64,000 bases of DNA from Serratia oryzae (GCF_001976145.1 NZ_MOXD01000002.1:186001-250000); one strand, 5' to 3'. Counted from the stretch's first letter, positions 24,699 through 33,721 are shown. A program made the numbers and translations. Notes: generated by a model from the letters alone, not told the origin.

Positions 24699-27168
24699 AA
24701 CGAATCTCCTGAACTGTAATTGCCCCGCCTTTCAGATGGGAGGCGTCAAAGCTGCATGTTTTTCCATCAGTCCGATTTACGGCGATAGTTTTCGGCGCGG
24801 ACAGGAGATTCATCAGCAACACACCATTGTTTGTGATGAAACCGGCATCCAGCCCTTGCTCGGTGGTGGCGCTACCACCGGTCATAATGTTTCCCTGTGC
24901 ATCACGCACGCGCAGGATGTAGCGCTGTACTTTCTGGTAATCAAACTCGCGATAGATAATGGCGCGCTCGGTCGGCACTACGTCGTACGACGTGTTTAGC
25001 AACTCAGCGCTGTCCGGTACGTTCTCCGGGTTAATACTGATCGTGGTCGGGTTATAGGCTGGCAGATACATCACCGTGCTGCCGCTGCTATTGGTTGGCA
25101 GGGATGTGCCGCCGAAGGTTACCCCTGGAATATCCTTAATTTTCAGTATGGCTACGGTCTCCGTTGATTCTTTCGTCAGCAGCAAACCGCTCTCGGCGGT
25201 AGCGATAGCCGAGCCTGACAGGTTGCCGGACAGCGTCGTGATGCTACGGTTTTGCGACACGGCCAGGTTGGTCTGCATACGTTCAAAGGCGTAGCTCGCA
25301 GAGGCACTTGCCGTGTTGTAGTGCTTCCCAGCCGTCCCGGCGCTCACGCTGTAGTTAAGACGATTATTCACCGTCGCCGAGGCACTGGTGTTGAACGCGG
25401 TACCGTTGTAGCGGTTGTAACTCACGGTATTACTGGCGTAATAGCGGGTTCCCCTGAAGGAGAAGGGAATGCTTACTCCCAGCGAAGCCGTATAATCGTC
25501 CTGTGTGGACCAGGCATTACGTGACCAGTTGGTGTTCAGGAAAAGCGAGATATCCCCCAGCACGGTGGTACTTGCCGACAGGCTTACACCAAATGCATGC
25601 CGATCGCGGTTCCAGTAGGTTTGCTGCCAGAAGCTGCCGCTTAACCAGACGCTGTCGAACCGTTGGTTCACACGTGCTTCGTAGCGCGCTTTCTCTCGCC
25701 CGTCGAAATAAACATAACGGTATGCGGCATCCTGATTGTCCGTCAGATAGATTTTGCGGCGGTACTGCGCCTTCGGCTCCCAGTTCGCAAACTCGGTGTA
25801 TCCCGGGCTCTGATAGCGATAGGTGAGCAGTTGAATATCCGTATTGTTGCTGAAACTTTTCGCGTACTTCAGGGTGGTGCTCACCCCTTGCCGCAGGGAG
25901 CCGTCATCGTACTTCGCCCGCGCGGTGTTCAGGTTGGCAGACAGGGCACCCCACTGGCCCAGCGGTTTGGTGAAGCCAAGACCCGTTGCCTGGTAATGGT
26001 TGTGCAGAAGCGTCGCCATGTTGAGCGTGCCTGATGGCAGGCCCCAGTCGAGACTGGCCAGTGCAAAGGTGCCGTTACCGGAGGAAAACGCATCCTCGAT
26101 CCGGTTGCTGTCATTACGCTGCCCCACCGCAACGCTGTAGTTGTAATCCCCTGATCGCAGCAGGGAAGGCAGCGTCGCTACCGGGTATTCGGTGATGGTT
26201 TTGCGCCCGCTATCATTCTCAACGGTGACCACCAGGTTGCCGTTACTGACGGAGGTGATGTCATCCAACTTCCATGGCCCCGGTGGTACAACGCGGGAAT
26301 AAATGGTGTACCCACCCTGCTTAACCGTAATACGCTCGGTGCCCGCTGCCACACCGGTAATAAGCGGAGCATATCCGCGGGTTTGCCAGGCACGCATGTT
26401 ACTGTTGGAACGAACGGCCGCGCCGTAAAAGCTAAAGTCAGAGAACAGCTCTGTGCGGGTCTGTGAACGCCCCAACAGCAGATCCCCCTTGATCTTACCG
26501 ATGGCCGTTGACAGGGTCAGATCGCTGGAGTTGACCTGGGTGCCCCAGGTATTTCGCGTGGCGTTAATATCGCCGGATAAGATCCAGCGCCCCACGTTCA
26601 GGCTGGTTTTCAGGCTGCCGAAGGCATTAAGGCTTCGATTACCACCGTAGTCCGCATTGTCGTTTTGGATGTTCTTGTTAAAGTTGCCGTTGTAGGTGAA
26701 GCGCAGGCCGTTGATACCATAGTCCCAGCGGGTGGCATCGTTCTTCTCCAGCAACCAAGCCTGGGGAATGCCAAACTCCAACGTTTGGGCACCCAGATCA
26801 AAATTAATGCGGGTGTTTTCCTTACGGCCCAGCGCGTAGCAGCCGCGCACCTTATCAAAAGTTTTTGCATAGGCCTCTGGCCGGAAAAAGATGCTGGCGC
26901 TCTGCAGCCACTCGGGAGTAAGGCACAGATGATCGGCATTTTCATCATCAGTGCTCACTGTCAACGCCATGCGGGCCGTGCGGGAACCATTCAACATCAC
27001 GTCAACGTAATACTGCCCTGCAGGGTATCTGACGCCGTCCTTCAGGATGGAAGGGACTTCTGTCATGCCTTGCATGAATGCGGTGTTGATTTCGGAGGCA
27101 TATCCCAAGGAAGAGAAGATGCTTAGCGCAAGCAATGACAGTGCAGGATGTTGTATTTTGATGTTCAC
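24691..27168 (-). CDS. Outer-membrane fimbrial usher
   Basis: An 825-residue FimD/PapC-family usher: signal peptide to about residue 24, a chaperone-binding N-terminal domain (FMQGMTEVPSILKDGVRYPA), the large beta-barrel with plug (DYGINGLRFTYNGNFNKN, FYGAAVRSNSNMRAWQTRGY) and C-terminal plug-like domains ending in CSFDASHLKG...VQEIRCE with a cysteine pair. It secretes and orders subunits across the outer membrane. It follows the major-subunit gene after a 97-base gap that contains a hairpin. Confidence 0.94.
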   Translation of the reverse strand: MNIKIQHPALSLLALSIFSSLGYASEINTAFMQGMTEVPSILKDGVRYPAGQYYVDVMLNGSRTARMALTVSTDDENADHLCLTPEWLQSASIFFRPEAYAKTFDKVRGCYALGRKENTRINFDLGAQTLEFGIPQAWLLEKNDATRWDYGINGLRFTYNGNFNKNIQNDNADYGGNRSLNAFGSLKTSLNVGRWILSGDINATRNTWGTQVNSSDLTLSTAIGKIKGDLLLGRSQTRTELFSDFSFYGAAVRSNSNMRAWQTRGYAPLITGVAAGTERITVKQGGYTIYSRVVPPGPWKLDDITSVSNGNLVVTVENDSGRKTITEYPVATLPSLLRSGDYNYSVAVGQRNDSNRIEDAFSSGNGTFALASLDWGLPSGTLNMATLLHNHYQATGLGFTKPLGQWGALSANLNTARAKYDDGSLRQGVSTTLKYAKSFSNNTDIQLLTYRYQSPGYTEFANWEPKAQYRRKIYLTDNQDAAYRYVYFDGREKARYEARVNQRFDSVWLSGSFWQQTYWNRDRHAFGVSLSASTTVLGDISLFLNTNWSRNAWSTQDDYTASLGVSIPFSFRGTRYYASNTVSYNRYNGTAFNTSASATVNNRLNYSVSAGTAGKHYNTASASASYAFERMQTNLAVSQNRSITTLSGNLSGSAIATAESGLLLTKESTETVAILKIKDIPGVTFGGTSLPTNSSGSTVMYLPAYNPTTISINPENVPDSAELLNTSYDVVPTERAIIYREFDYQKVQRYILRVRDAQGNIMTGGSATTEQGLDAGFITNNGVLLMNLLSAPKTIAVNRTDGKTCSFDASHLKGGAITVQEIRCE

Positions 27169-27229
27169 ACTGACCAGCCTTCAGAGAAAAGAGAATGCGG
27201 TTGTCATTCAGAAATCTGAATCACCGTAA

Positions 27230-27256
27230 TGGCCAGCCATCAATACCGGCTGGCCA
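27230..27256. terminator. Hairpin between major subunit and usher genes
   Basis: TGGCCAGCC and GGCTGGCCA form a perfect 9-base stem around a 9-base loop, just after the fimA-like stop on the minus strand. No T run follows in the minus direction, so it fits a partial terminator or an mRNA-stabilising 3' structure that keeps the major pilin in excess over the usher, as in other fimbrial operons. Read by eye. Confidence 0.65.
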
Positions 27257-27265
27257 ACAGGTTTT

Positions 27266-27787
27266 TTAGTTGTAAGCCACAACGAAAGCGGCAACAGATC
27301 TGTAATCACCCGCGATGGCACCGCCGTGCAAGGTGGCCTTGAACATCGCGCCCGTCGTCGTCAGCACGTCACCAGTAAAATCAGCGGAAAGGTTGGTGCT
27401 GTTGATCCCTTGATCTGGTGTGACACTGGCGTTGACCGTATCAATGGCCGCCCAGGCATCCGCAGCAACACCGGACTGGGCCTTGAGCCCATTGATATCA
27501 AACGAGCCATTCCAGCCGATGGTCGCCGTGCTGGCGGCCGTCAGGTTCTGGCAGCCGGTCTGGGTCATATCTGCCTTCAGCGCAAACGGCACGGCGATAC
27601 CCGTGGCGTTGGTGCCCACAGTCCCCAGTTGCACCAAATTGTTCACGGTGCCGCCCCCCACAATCGGCAAAATGTCACAGGTGGTGTCGGTGACTACGCC
27701 CAGAAACTGAACTTCGCCATTAGCTGCTACAGCGGAATAAGACGTAACAGCCAGAGCAAGAGCAGAAACGAACAGTAATTTTTTCAT
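27266..27787 (-). CDS. Major fimbrial subunit (FimA-type pilin)
   Basis: A 173-residue pilin with a signal peptide (MKKLLFVSALALAVTSYSAVA), one disulfide pair (TTCDILP and TGCQNLTA) and the terminal beta-strand AGDYRSVAAFVVAYN expected for donor-strand exchange. It is the first structural gene of the operon. An AAGGAAAC site precedes the ATG. Confidence 0.9.
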   Translation of the reverse strand: MKKLLFVSALALAVTSYSAVAANGEVQFLGVVTDTTCDILPIVGGGTVNNLVQLGTVGTNATGIAVPFALKADMTQTGCQNLTAASTATIGWNGSFDINGLKAQSGVAADAWAAIDTVNASVTPDQGINSTNLSADFTGDVLTTTGAMFKATLHGGAIAGDYRSVAAFVVAYN

Positions 27788-28205
27788 CTTGTTTCCTTAT
27801 TAGTTAATAAATGACGATTAAAAGTATTGCGGTATTACATTTACTGACAGGTTCCTGATGCATAACCCGCATACCTTTTTTAACGAGGTTGGCTTTAATA
27901 AGTTAATTTCCTTTGTAATGTAAAAGTAAAATTGAATACTAAAGCAACCCATACCTGTCACACGATGGCATCAGGTATAACTTTCACTGATTTGGATAAA
28001 ATGCAGCATGTACGGTATTCAGGAAATATTACAAGGCACCAGTAACCTGACCACTACCATTCTTTATTCTCTGCTTTTCGTTACAGCTTCTTTTCACTTT
28101 CATTGGCGCTTTGTTTTTCAGAACGCACGGCAATGAAAAACCACCTATTCATAATGAGATTCTCTTTTTTGATACCCCTCTATGAGATTCAGCCATTTTT
28201 ATTTT
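27788..28205 (-). promoter_or_regulatory. Regulatory interval before the fimbrial operon
   Basis: These 418 bases separate the PapB-like regulator from the pilin gene and hold no convincing gene. The DNA is AT-rich with runs such as taaaagtaaaattg. No GATC sites of the Pap Lrp/Dam switch and no invertible-element repeats were seen, so phase variation of those two known types has no visible support here. Confidence 0.5.
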
Positions 28206-28511
28206 TCAGGCCGTTTCACTTTCTGCCTGCGATGCAGTGCCATTCATCGGCTCAGATGAATACATCAGCGCAATGGTTTTACTCACTGTTTGCATATGAT
28301 GATATTTCACTGAGAAATAACTCTGCGATACACCGTGTTTCTCACAAGCTTCCTGACGCGACAGACCATTAACCAGCACATCCTCAAGGGCGTTCCGCAT
28401 ATTTTTACCCCGGAGGGTGCAAACGGTGGCCAGAAGCAGGAAGTATCTTTGCGCCACTTTCCCCGGAATCAGCTCCGGAGGTAATTGGCTGTTATTGCGT
28501 AATGCGCACAT
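28206..28511 (-). CDS. PapB/FocB-family fimbrial regulator
   Basis: A 101-residue DNA-binding protein of the adhesin-biosynthesis regulator family. The diagnostic stretch is LIPGKVAQRYFLLL, followed by NALEDVLVNGLSRQEACEKHGVSQSYFS containing the helix-turn-helix. The start at 28511 (MCALRNNSQ) has an AAGGG site 8 bases upstream and gives the family length. PapB proteins bind oligomerically to AT-rich promoter DNA and switch fimbriae on or off, also across operons. Position directly upstream of the pilin matches pap. Confidence 0.88.
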   Translation of the reverse strand: MCALRNNSQLPPELIPGKVAQRYFLLLATVCTLRGKNMRNALEDVLVNGLSRQEACEKHGVSQSYFSVKYHHMQTVSKTIALMYSSEPMNGTASQAESETA

Positions 28512-28541
28512 ATATCTGCCCTTAATAATCACGAAACATGT

Positions 28542-29297
28542 CTATTTTGATTCACTACCGGCCGTGCAACTTCTGCTGCAATCTCTTTCAGGGACTGTCG
28601 CGGTGACGTTACAGGCGTCACTGAAAGTCAGCGAAGGTATCAGCTCCATTGCAAAGTTGTTCAGCCCCAGGCATTTTTTTATCGCTTGGCGATGGTGATA
28701 AATGACCTTGTGGCTTCGCCCGATTAACCTTCCGGCCTCTGTTGGCGTGTAACCTTGTGCCAACAGGTCTATCGCAACAGCTCTCGCCTTAGAGGAAATT
28801 ATCACGCCGGCAAGCCGCTGGCGCAGCCACTGATTAAGCTCTATCAGAACCACCTCTGGCGATATTTCTGCCAGCGAGGCTCGCTGGCACCCAGCCCATT
28901 CCGAACCGGCAAATGCAATACCAACGTGTTCTGCGGCTGATATATTAGGGAAGCCCGCCAGCAAGGCATCGTACTCCTTCAGAATCAGATGCCCGAAATA
29001 CTCCTGCATCATTCTATCTGAGAATAAAAAATAACTTTGCGTTGCCATTAATGGTAATGTGGGCCATTTTGCACGCAGATTAAAAACAAGGCTGAAATGA
29101 CACCTCGGCGCACCATCAATAATGATTAAGTCCACGCTTTTGACAGAGAGGGTTTCGAATAAAGTTGCGATGTCACATATTCGTGTGACATAAACATCAC
29201 AGCCTGATTGTGGTTGACACAAATACTCCAACGCGGTGCCGATAACTGTGTTTTTCGAGTATATAATAATGTTTTTAAATTTATCCTCTCTATCCAT
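28542..29297 (-). CDS. LuxR-type helix-turn-helix regulator
   Basis: A 251-residue regulator with an N-terminal receiver-like domain (FKNIIIYSKNTVIGTALEYL) and a C-terminal LuxR-like helix-turn-helix (AIDLLAQGYTPTEAGRLIGR, then SHKVIYHHRQAIKKCLGL). The start MDREDKF at 29297 follows a GGAAG site; a longer open frame to 29357 lacks one. It lies 30 bases before the PapB-like gene on the same strand, so the two may be cotranscribed. It is clearly more distant from the two mutually similar LuxR-type genes at 21352 and 29782. Confidence 0.77.
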   Translation of the reverse strand: MDREDKFKNIIIYSKNTVIGTALEYLCQPQSGCDVYVTRICDIATLFETLSVKSVDLIIIDGAPRCHFSLVFNLRAKWPTLPLMATQSYFLFSDRMMQEYFGHLILKEYDALLAGFPNISAAEHVGIAFAGSEWAGCQRASLAEISPEVVLIELNQWLRQRLAGVIISSKARAVAIDLLAQGYTPTEAGRLIGRSHKVIYHHRQAIKKCLGLNNFAMELIPSLTFSDACNVTATVPERDCSRSCTAGSESK

Positions 29298-29486
29298 AAT
29301 GCAGTTCTTCCATTTGTGCTGACACAGGATGGATTCCCCTGCTTTGATTGCGGGCAATAGTAGTACCCTGTAAATAATCGCAAAAACAATATTTTTTAAT
29401 CCTATCGATTTACTTTTCTTATATACAGGAGAAATACAAGTGAAAAGGTTGGCTTAATTTTAGATAATTGGCCTGGATGCCTCTCA

Positions 29487-29570
29487 TTTACAATATAATT
29501 GTAAAACTGTAGAAACTCATATATTTAAATGTGTCACTTACAATTAAATCGTATTACAATTTGATTGTAA
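29487..29570. promoter_or_regulatory. Cluster of three TTACAAT-N3-ATTGTAA palindromes
   Basis: Perfect inverted repeats stand at 29487-29505 (TTTACAAT-ATA-ATTGTAAA) and 29554-29570 (TTACAAT-TTG-ATTGTAA), with a weaker third copy at 29538-29554 (TTACAAT-TAA-ATCGTAT). Centres are 50 and 16 bases apart. They lie 190-275 bases upstream of the LuxR-type gene starting at 29297, in the AT-rich gene-free interval 29298-29781. The 3-base-spaced form suits a dimeric helix-turn-helix regulator; which one is unknown. Confidence 0.6.
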
Positions 29571-29781
29571 AATACAATAAATACATGTGGTTATTGCACA
29601 GGGGCAATAACACAAGAAAAAACAGACAGAAGAAAAACAATATCAATCAAACCAGGCTCGCTGGTAATAGTAAAAGACTGAAATCGTGCAGAGTCTTTAC
29701 AAAATTCAGACTTTTTCTTAATAATCCTGTGCCCGTAGAAGCCTTTGGCCAGAATGATTGGGCCATGGGCTGTTCCACGGA

Positions 29782-30474
29782 TTAACGTACGCATGTTTTT
29801 GCGTCTATACCCAAAATAATTCGAGTTGCTTGCAGCGGCCCCGAAGGGGCGAGGCCCAATATGGGCCGAGTAACGCAGCCAACACCCAAGCGAATTGCAG
29901 GCATCAGCAGTTCCTGAATATGACGGGCACCTAATTTGCGCAACCCAGCACGCTTGTAATGGCTGATGGTCTTCACATTCAGCGACAGGCTCTTGGCAAT
30001 CTCATGTACCTTGAGTTCTTTTATTAACTTCTGCAGGACGGTGCGTTCACGCCCGCTCAATAATTCCCTGCAGAAACACTCTCTGGCTGATAACATCGTT
30101 TTACCCTGCATCACCTGCCCAATGACCCGCTGCAGCGTCAGTACGGGTTGGGTGAAATCAATCAGCCCGACATAATTGTTCAAGCCGTTGAGGTATAAAC
30201 GCAGCAGCGGGAGGCTGGTTGACCCGGGATTGATCAGCACCTGGCAAGAAGGGTGATCGTACCCTATCAATGTGGCCAAGCGTATCAGGCTATCGACCCT
30301 GTAGCTGTCTGTGAATATGACCACCAGGTCAACCTTTGCGTCTAGTGAACGCGACAGATGCCGTTGGCACTGCTCAATGTCTGCGGTGCTGAAAACTTGG
30401 GTATCCGGCTTCAGCAGTGTTTCTAGCCCTGCGCGGGTAAAATTACACTCACACAGAAGAACAACATTTTTCAT
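29782..30474 (-). CDS. LuxR-type regulator with repeat-derived tail (paralogue 2)
   Basis: A 230-residue protein strongly similar along its first 190 residues to the 21352-21936 product (shared KNxVLLCEC start, STADIE, LSLNVKTISHYKRAGL helix-turn-helix). The paralogue ends at IPEV just after the LuxR domain. Here the frame runs on for about 35 residues (LGVGCVTRPILGLAPSGPL onward) encoded by an ERIC-type repeat at 29806-29900, which has replaced the native stop. The start MKNVVLL at 30474 is chosen by comparison with the paralogue. The tail is probably unstructured and of no function. Confidence 0.77.
   Translation of the reverse strand: MKNVVLLCECNFTRAGLETLLKPDTQVFSTADIEQCQRHLSRSLDAKVDLVVIFTDSYRVDSLIRLATLIGYDHPSCQVLINPGSTSLPLLRLYLNGLNNYVGLIDFTQPVLTLQRVIGQVMQGKTMLSARECFCRELLSGRERTVLQKLIKELKVHEIAKSLSLNVKTISHYKRAGLRKLGARHIQELLMPAIRLGVGCVTRPILGLAPSGPLQATRIILGIDAKTCVR
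29806..29900. repeat. ERIC-type element, partial, inside a coding end
   Basis: It begins tatacccaaaataattcgag and runs through ggccccgaaggggc and cagccaacacccaagc, then breaks off near 29900 without the outer tgaagtatgacgggtata end. It carries the last codons of the overlapping LuxR-type gene on the minus strand. Confidence 0.8.
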
Positions 30475-31177
30475 TTCTTGCTCGCTCGTCAAGGGATGAC
30501 ATCACCGGTTGCTAAAGGGTTCTGTCTATTGTTTATTTACAGAGTACAAAGCACCGCCAACAACCTGCCTGGTCTGTTGATAGCAAAGCGGAAGCGATAA
30601 TAACGGCTCTATTTTTTATTATTAATGATGCCCACTTTTATGGTAATTAAACGCTTAAGAAAAGAGTCAGCAATAAAAATCTTCTCGTTGCCAAGGAAAA
30701 GCGTGCACCAATAATCAGCTTCTAGCGATCATTCCGGTGCTCATCATTATCAGATGCCACAGGGTAACTTGGCCCCCACATTTTAGCGTGTCTCTGAATT
30801 TTTAATGATTGATGTCCAAAAATAGACAGGTATTACATACCTCTTTTCAACCTCAACGTTCAGAATGATATAAAAGTAGGCTGGCAGCTACGTTGTGCAT
30901 TGAAAGTATTACATCCGAGCGGGTATTTCAATATGCTTTATTGAAATAAATGGTGCGAAAATAAAAACTCAATTTAATACAGATGGTTAAAATAAATATT
31001 GTTTTTATATAAATAAATATAAAATTTATTTTCAATAAAGGCGTTGAAAATAATCAGGCCGTGTCGCTGTAAACCTGGCAGAGTATTTGTTGTCTTCATT
31101 CGCCATTTAATCGTAGAGTTATGTCATTACGTAATCAATTAAGCATGCTGGCATGCTATGGGGTAAAACAAGAGGTT
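30475..31177. other. AT-rich gene-free interval
   Basis: No convincing reading frame with a ribosome site is seen here. The part from 30880 to 31060 is very AT-rich (runs such as aaaataaatattg and tataaataaata) and is a plausible H-NS-bound regulatory stretch. It separates the minus-strand fimbrial regulators from the plus-strand lipid operon. Confidence 0.5.
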
Positions 31178-31305
31178 TATACCCGTCATACTTCAAGTTG
31201 CTTGGGTGTTGGCTGCCTTCGTTCACCCTGGTCACATAGTTTATCTATGCTCCCAGGGCTTCACTCAGTTGCCGCCTACAAGCAACTCGAATTATTTTGG
31301 GTATA
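31178..31305. repeat. ERIC element, full length
   Basis: A 128-base element with both outer ends intact: tatacccgtcatacttcaag at one side and cgaattattttgggtata at the other, forming the terminal inverted repeat. The inner part ggttggctgccttcgttcac matches the reverse complement of the classical ERIC core. It lies in the untranslated region before the ynbA-like gene. Confidence 0.88.
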
Positions 31306-31555
31306 GTGATAAATGTCCCCTTTCCTTATCTGATCAAGTTAACCATTCTGGCCGCCTTTCTGGCACCGAGAAGGTATTTTTGAACCGTGATAAACGGCAT
31401 CTGCTTAGCCCGTCGGTTTTCCAAAGAGCAGGCTAGCGTACCAACGCTTCAGATAATTCGCACCCAAGGCCACTGTATCTGAGCAAAACAGTGGCAGGCT
31501 TATTGTTTTCTGAGGCAATATAAGGCAATTGCGTAAAATAAATCAGGGAATGATG

Positions 31556-32158
31556 ATGACACTCTATAAGATCAAGCCCGCCTTTCAGGCGCTGTTACGG
31601 CCATTGATGCATTGGCTGAACAAACGCCATGTGACGGCCAACCATATTACCCTGGCGGCCATGCTGCTATCGTTTCTGACGGGGGGCTTGCTGGTGCTGT
31701 TCCCGCTGCCGGGCCTGTTTTATCTGCTGCCGATCGTCCTGTTCATTCGCATGGCGCTGAATGCGCTGGATGGCATGCTGGCCCGTGAGTGCAACCAGCA
31801 AAGCCGCCTCGGTGCCGTGCTCAACGAAATCGGCGATGTGCTCTCCGACGTTGCCCTGTATCTCCCCTTTATCTTTCTGCCGGGCAGCTACGCACCGCTG
31901 GTGCTGGCCATGCTGTTTTGCGCGGTGCTGACCGAGTTTTGCGGCATTCTGGCACAAACCATCAACGGTGTGCGCAATTACGCCGGGCCGCTGGGCAAAA
32001 GCGACCGGGCGCTGCTGTTTGGCACCTGGGGGTTAGTGCTGGCCATCTGGCCGCAGGCGGTGCAGTGGAACAACCTGCTGTGGGGAATTGCGACGCTATT
32101 GCTGATCTGGACGGTAGTGAACCGCTGCCGCAGTGCCTTGGTTGAGGAGCGCCAATAA
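31556..32158 (+). CDS. ynbA: CDP-alcohol phosphatidyltransferase family protein, YnbA-like
   Basis: A 200-residue inner-membrane protein with about six hydrophobic segments. The family signature is DGMLAR-8-G-3-N-3-D (LDGMLARECNQQSRLGAVLN, then EIGD near residues 62-84). The first aspartate of the canonical G-x3-D-x3-D is asparagine here. Such enzymes displace CMP from a CDP-lipid with an alcohol. The start at 31556 (MTLYKIKPAF) is preferred over the two preceding in-frame ATGs because CAGGGA lies 6 bases upstream and E. coli YnbA begins the same way. It overlaps the next gene by TAATG. Confidence 0.85.
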   Translation: MTLYKIKPAFQALLRPLMHWLNKRHVTANHITLAAMLLSFLTGGLLVLFPLPGLFYLLPIVLFIRMALNALDGMLARECNQQSRLGAVLNEIGDVLSDVALYLPFIFLPGSYAPLVLAMLFCAVLTEFCGILAQTINGVRNYAGPLGKSDRALLFGTWGLVLAIWPQAVQWNNLLWGIATLLLIWTVVNRCRSALVEERQ

Positions 32159-33072
32159 TGCTGTTGGAAAAATCGTTGGCCGTTATTTTCGCTCTGTTGC
32201 TGTTTGCTACGGTGGTAAACAGCCTGCTGGTCTGGCTGCGCCCGCAGAAAGACTGGCATGAACTGACGCTGCGTATCCGCACCTGGTGGGTGATCATCGT
32301 GCTGTTTTCGCTGGCGCTGATCAGCCCGCACTGGCTGGCGCTGACCTTTTTCGCGCTGGTCAGTTTTATAGCGCTGAAGGAGTTCCTGACGCTGGTTCCC
32401 TCCCGGCATTCCGATCGGATGCCGATGCTGTGGATGTTTATCGCCATCCCCATTAACTACTGGCTGATCGGTATTGGCTGGTACGGCATGTTTATCGTGT
32501 TTATTCCGGTGTACGTCTTTTTGTTCTTACCCGCGCGCATGGTGATTGCCGGCGATACGCAGGGCTTTCTGAGCACGGTAGCGCAACTGCACTGGAGCCT
32601 GATGACCACCGTTTTTGCCTTCAGCCACGTGGCGTGCCTGCTGGTGCTGCCCGCCGACGGCCTGCAAACCGGGGCGCTGCTGGTGCTGTTTCTGGTTGGC
32701 CTGACCGAGTTTAACGATATTGCCCAGTATCTGTGGGGCAAATCGCTAGGGCGGGTTAAGGTGACGCCGAAGGTCAGCCCGAATAAAACCCTGGCGGGCC
32801 TGCTGGGCGGCATCGGCAGCACGGCGCTGGCGGCGCTGCTGTTTGGCCCGCTGCTCACGCCGTTAAGCGGGTATATGGCGCTGCTGGCCGGGCTGATCAT
32901 TGGCGTGACCGGGTTCTGCGGCGATATTGTGATGTCGGCGATCAAGCGCGATATCGGCATAAAAGACAGCGGCACGCTGCTGCCGGGCCATGGCGGCATT
33001 CTCGATCGCCTGGATTCGCTGATCTTCACCGCCCCAGTTTTCTTCCACTTTATCCGCTACTTCTATTACTGA
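32158..33072 (+). CDS. ynbB: Phosphatidate cytidylyltransferase paralogue, YnbB-like
   Basis: A 304-residue polytopic membrane protein of the CdsA family, which makes CDP-diacylglycerol from phosphatidate and CTP. The C-terminal signature SAIKRDIGIKDSGTLLPGHG, then GILDRLDSL, is complete, including the conserved K-D and G-H-G-G-x-x-D-R residues. It is a second CdsA-type enzyme, distinct from the housekeeping copy expected elsewhere. It sits between the YnbA-like and acyltransferase genes with tight spacing. Confidence 0.88.
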   Translation: MLLEKSLAVIFALLLFATVVNSLLVWLRPQKDWHELTLRIRTWWVIIVLFSLALISPHWLALTFFALVSFIALKEFLTLVPSRHSDRMPMLWMFIAIPINYWLIGIGWYGMFIVFIPVYVFLFLPARMVIAGDTQGFLSTVAQLHWSLMTTVFAFSHVACLLVLPADGLQTGALLVLFLVGLTEFNDIAQYLWGKSLGRVKVTPKVSPNKTLAGLLGGIGSTALAALLFGPLLTPLSGYMALLAGLIIGVTGFCGDIVMSAIKRDIGIKDSGTLLPGHGGILDRLDSLIFTAPVFFHFIRYFYY

Positions 33073-33076
33073 CGCC

Positions 33077-33721
33077 ATGATGAAAAAATTCCTCAGAACG
33101 CTGTTTTCGCTGTGTATCGTCTGGCCGGTGATCTGGCTGTGGCTTGGGCTGCGGGTAAAGCACCGGGAACGGCTGCCGCAACAGGGCCCGGCGATCGTGG
33201 TGGCGAACCATAACAGCCATATGGATGTATTCGTGCTGCTGTCGCTGTTCTCGGTTGGCCAGCAGCACATGGTGCACCCGGTTGCGGCCGCCGACTATTT
33301 TCTGCGCAATAAATGGATGGCGTGGTTTTCGCTCAATATTCTCAACATTATTCCGGTTGCGCGTCAGGGAGGCGAGGCTAATCCGCTGGCGCTGTGCGAG
33401 CAGGCGCTGCGTGATAACAAGATCCTGATCCTATTCCCGGAAGGCACGCGCGGCGAGCCGGGGAAACTGGCACCGCTGAAGTCGGGGCTGTGGTATCTCA
33501 GCCAGAACCTGCCGGAGGTGCCGATTATCCCCGTTTGGCTGAAAGGCACCGAGCAGGTGATGGCGAAGGGTAACCGTATCCCACTGCCGCTGTTTATTGA
33601 TGCCAACGTGGGGGAAGCGCTGTATTTCCACCCTGATAAAAATCAGTTTAAGGACGCGCTGTTGCAGCGTTTACTCGAGCTCCGCCCAGAGACAAAAGGA
33701 AATGAATCCCATGGCCAATAG
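33077..33721 (+). CDS. 1-acylglycerol-3-phosphate acyltransferase family protein
   Basis: A 214-residue PlsC-type acyltransferase with one N-terminal membrane helix (LFSLCIVWPVIWLWLGL). Motif I is NHNSHMD near residues 43-49, and motif III is FPEGTRGEPG near 118-127. It would acylate lysophosphatidate or a related lysolipid. E. coli ynbABCD has no such gene between ynbB and ynbC, so this locus has an added step. The end overlaps the next gene by 11 bases. Confidence 0.87.
   Translation: MMKKFLRTLFSLCIVWPVIWLWLGLRVKHRERLPQQGPAIVVANHNSHMDVFVLLSLFSVGQQHMVHPVAAADYFLRNKWMAWFSLNILNIIPVARQGGEANPLALCEQALRDNKILILFPEGTRGEPGKLAPLKSGLWYLSQNLPEVPIIPVWLKGTEQVMAKGNRIPLPLFIDANVGEALYFHPDKNQFKDALLQRLLELRPETKGNESHGQ

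Noticed and set aside
27788-28205. Phase-variable switch upstream of the pilin gene
   Set aside because: Neither paired GATC sites nor short inverted repeats bounding an invertible segment were found.
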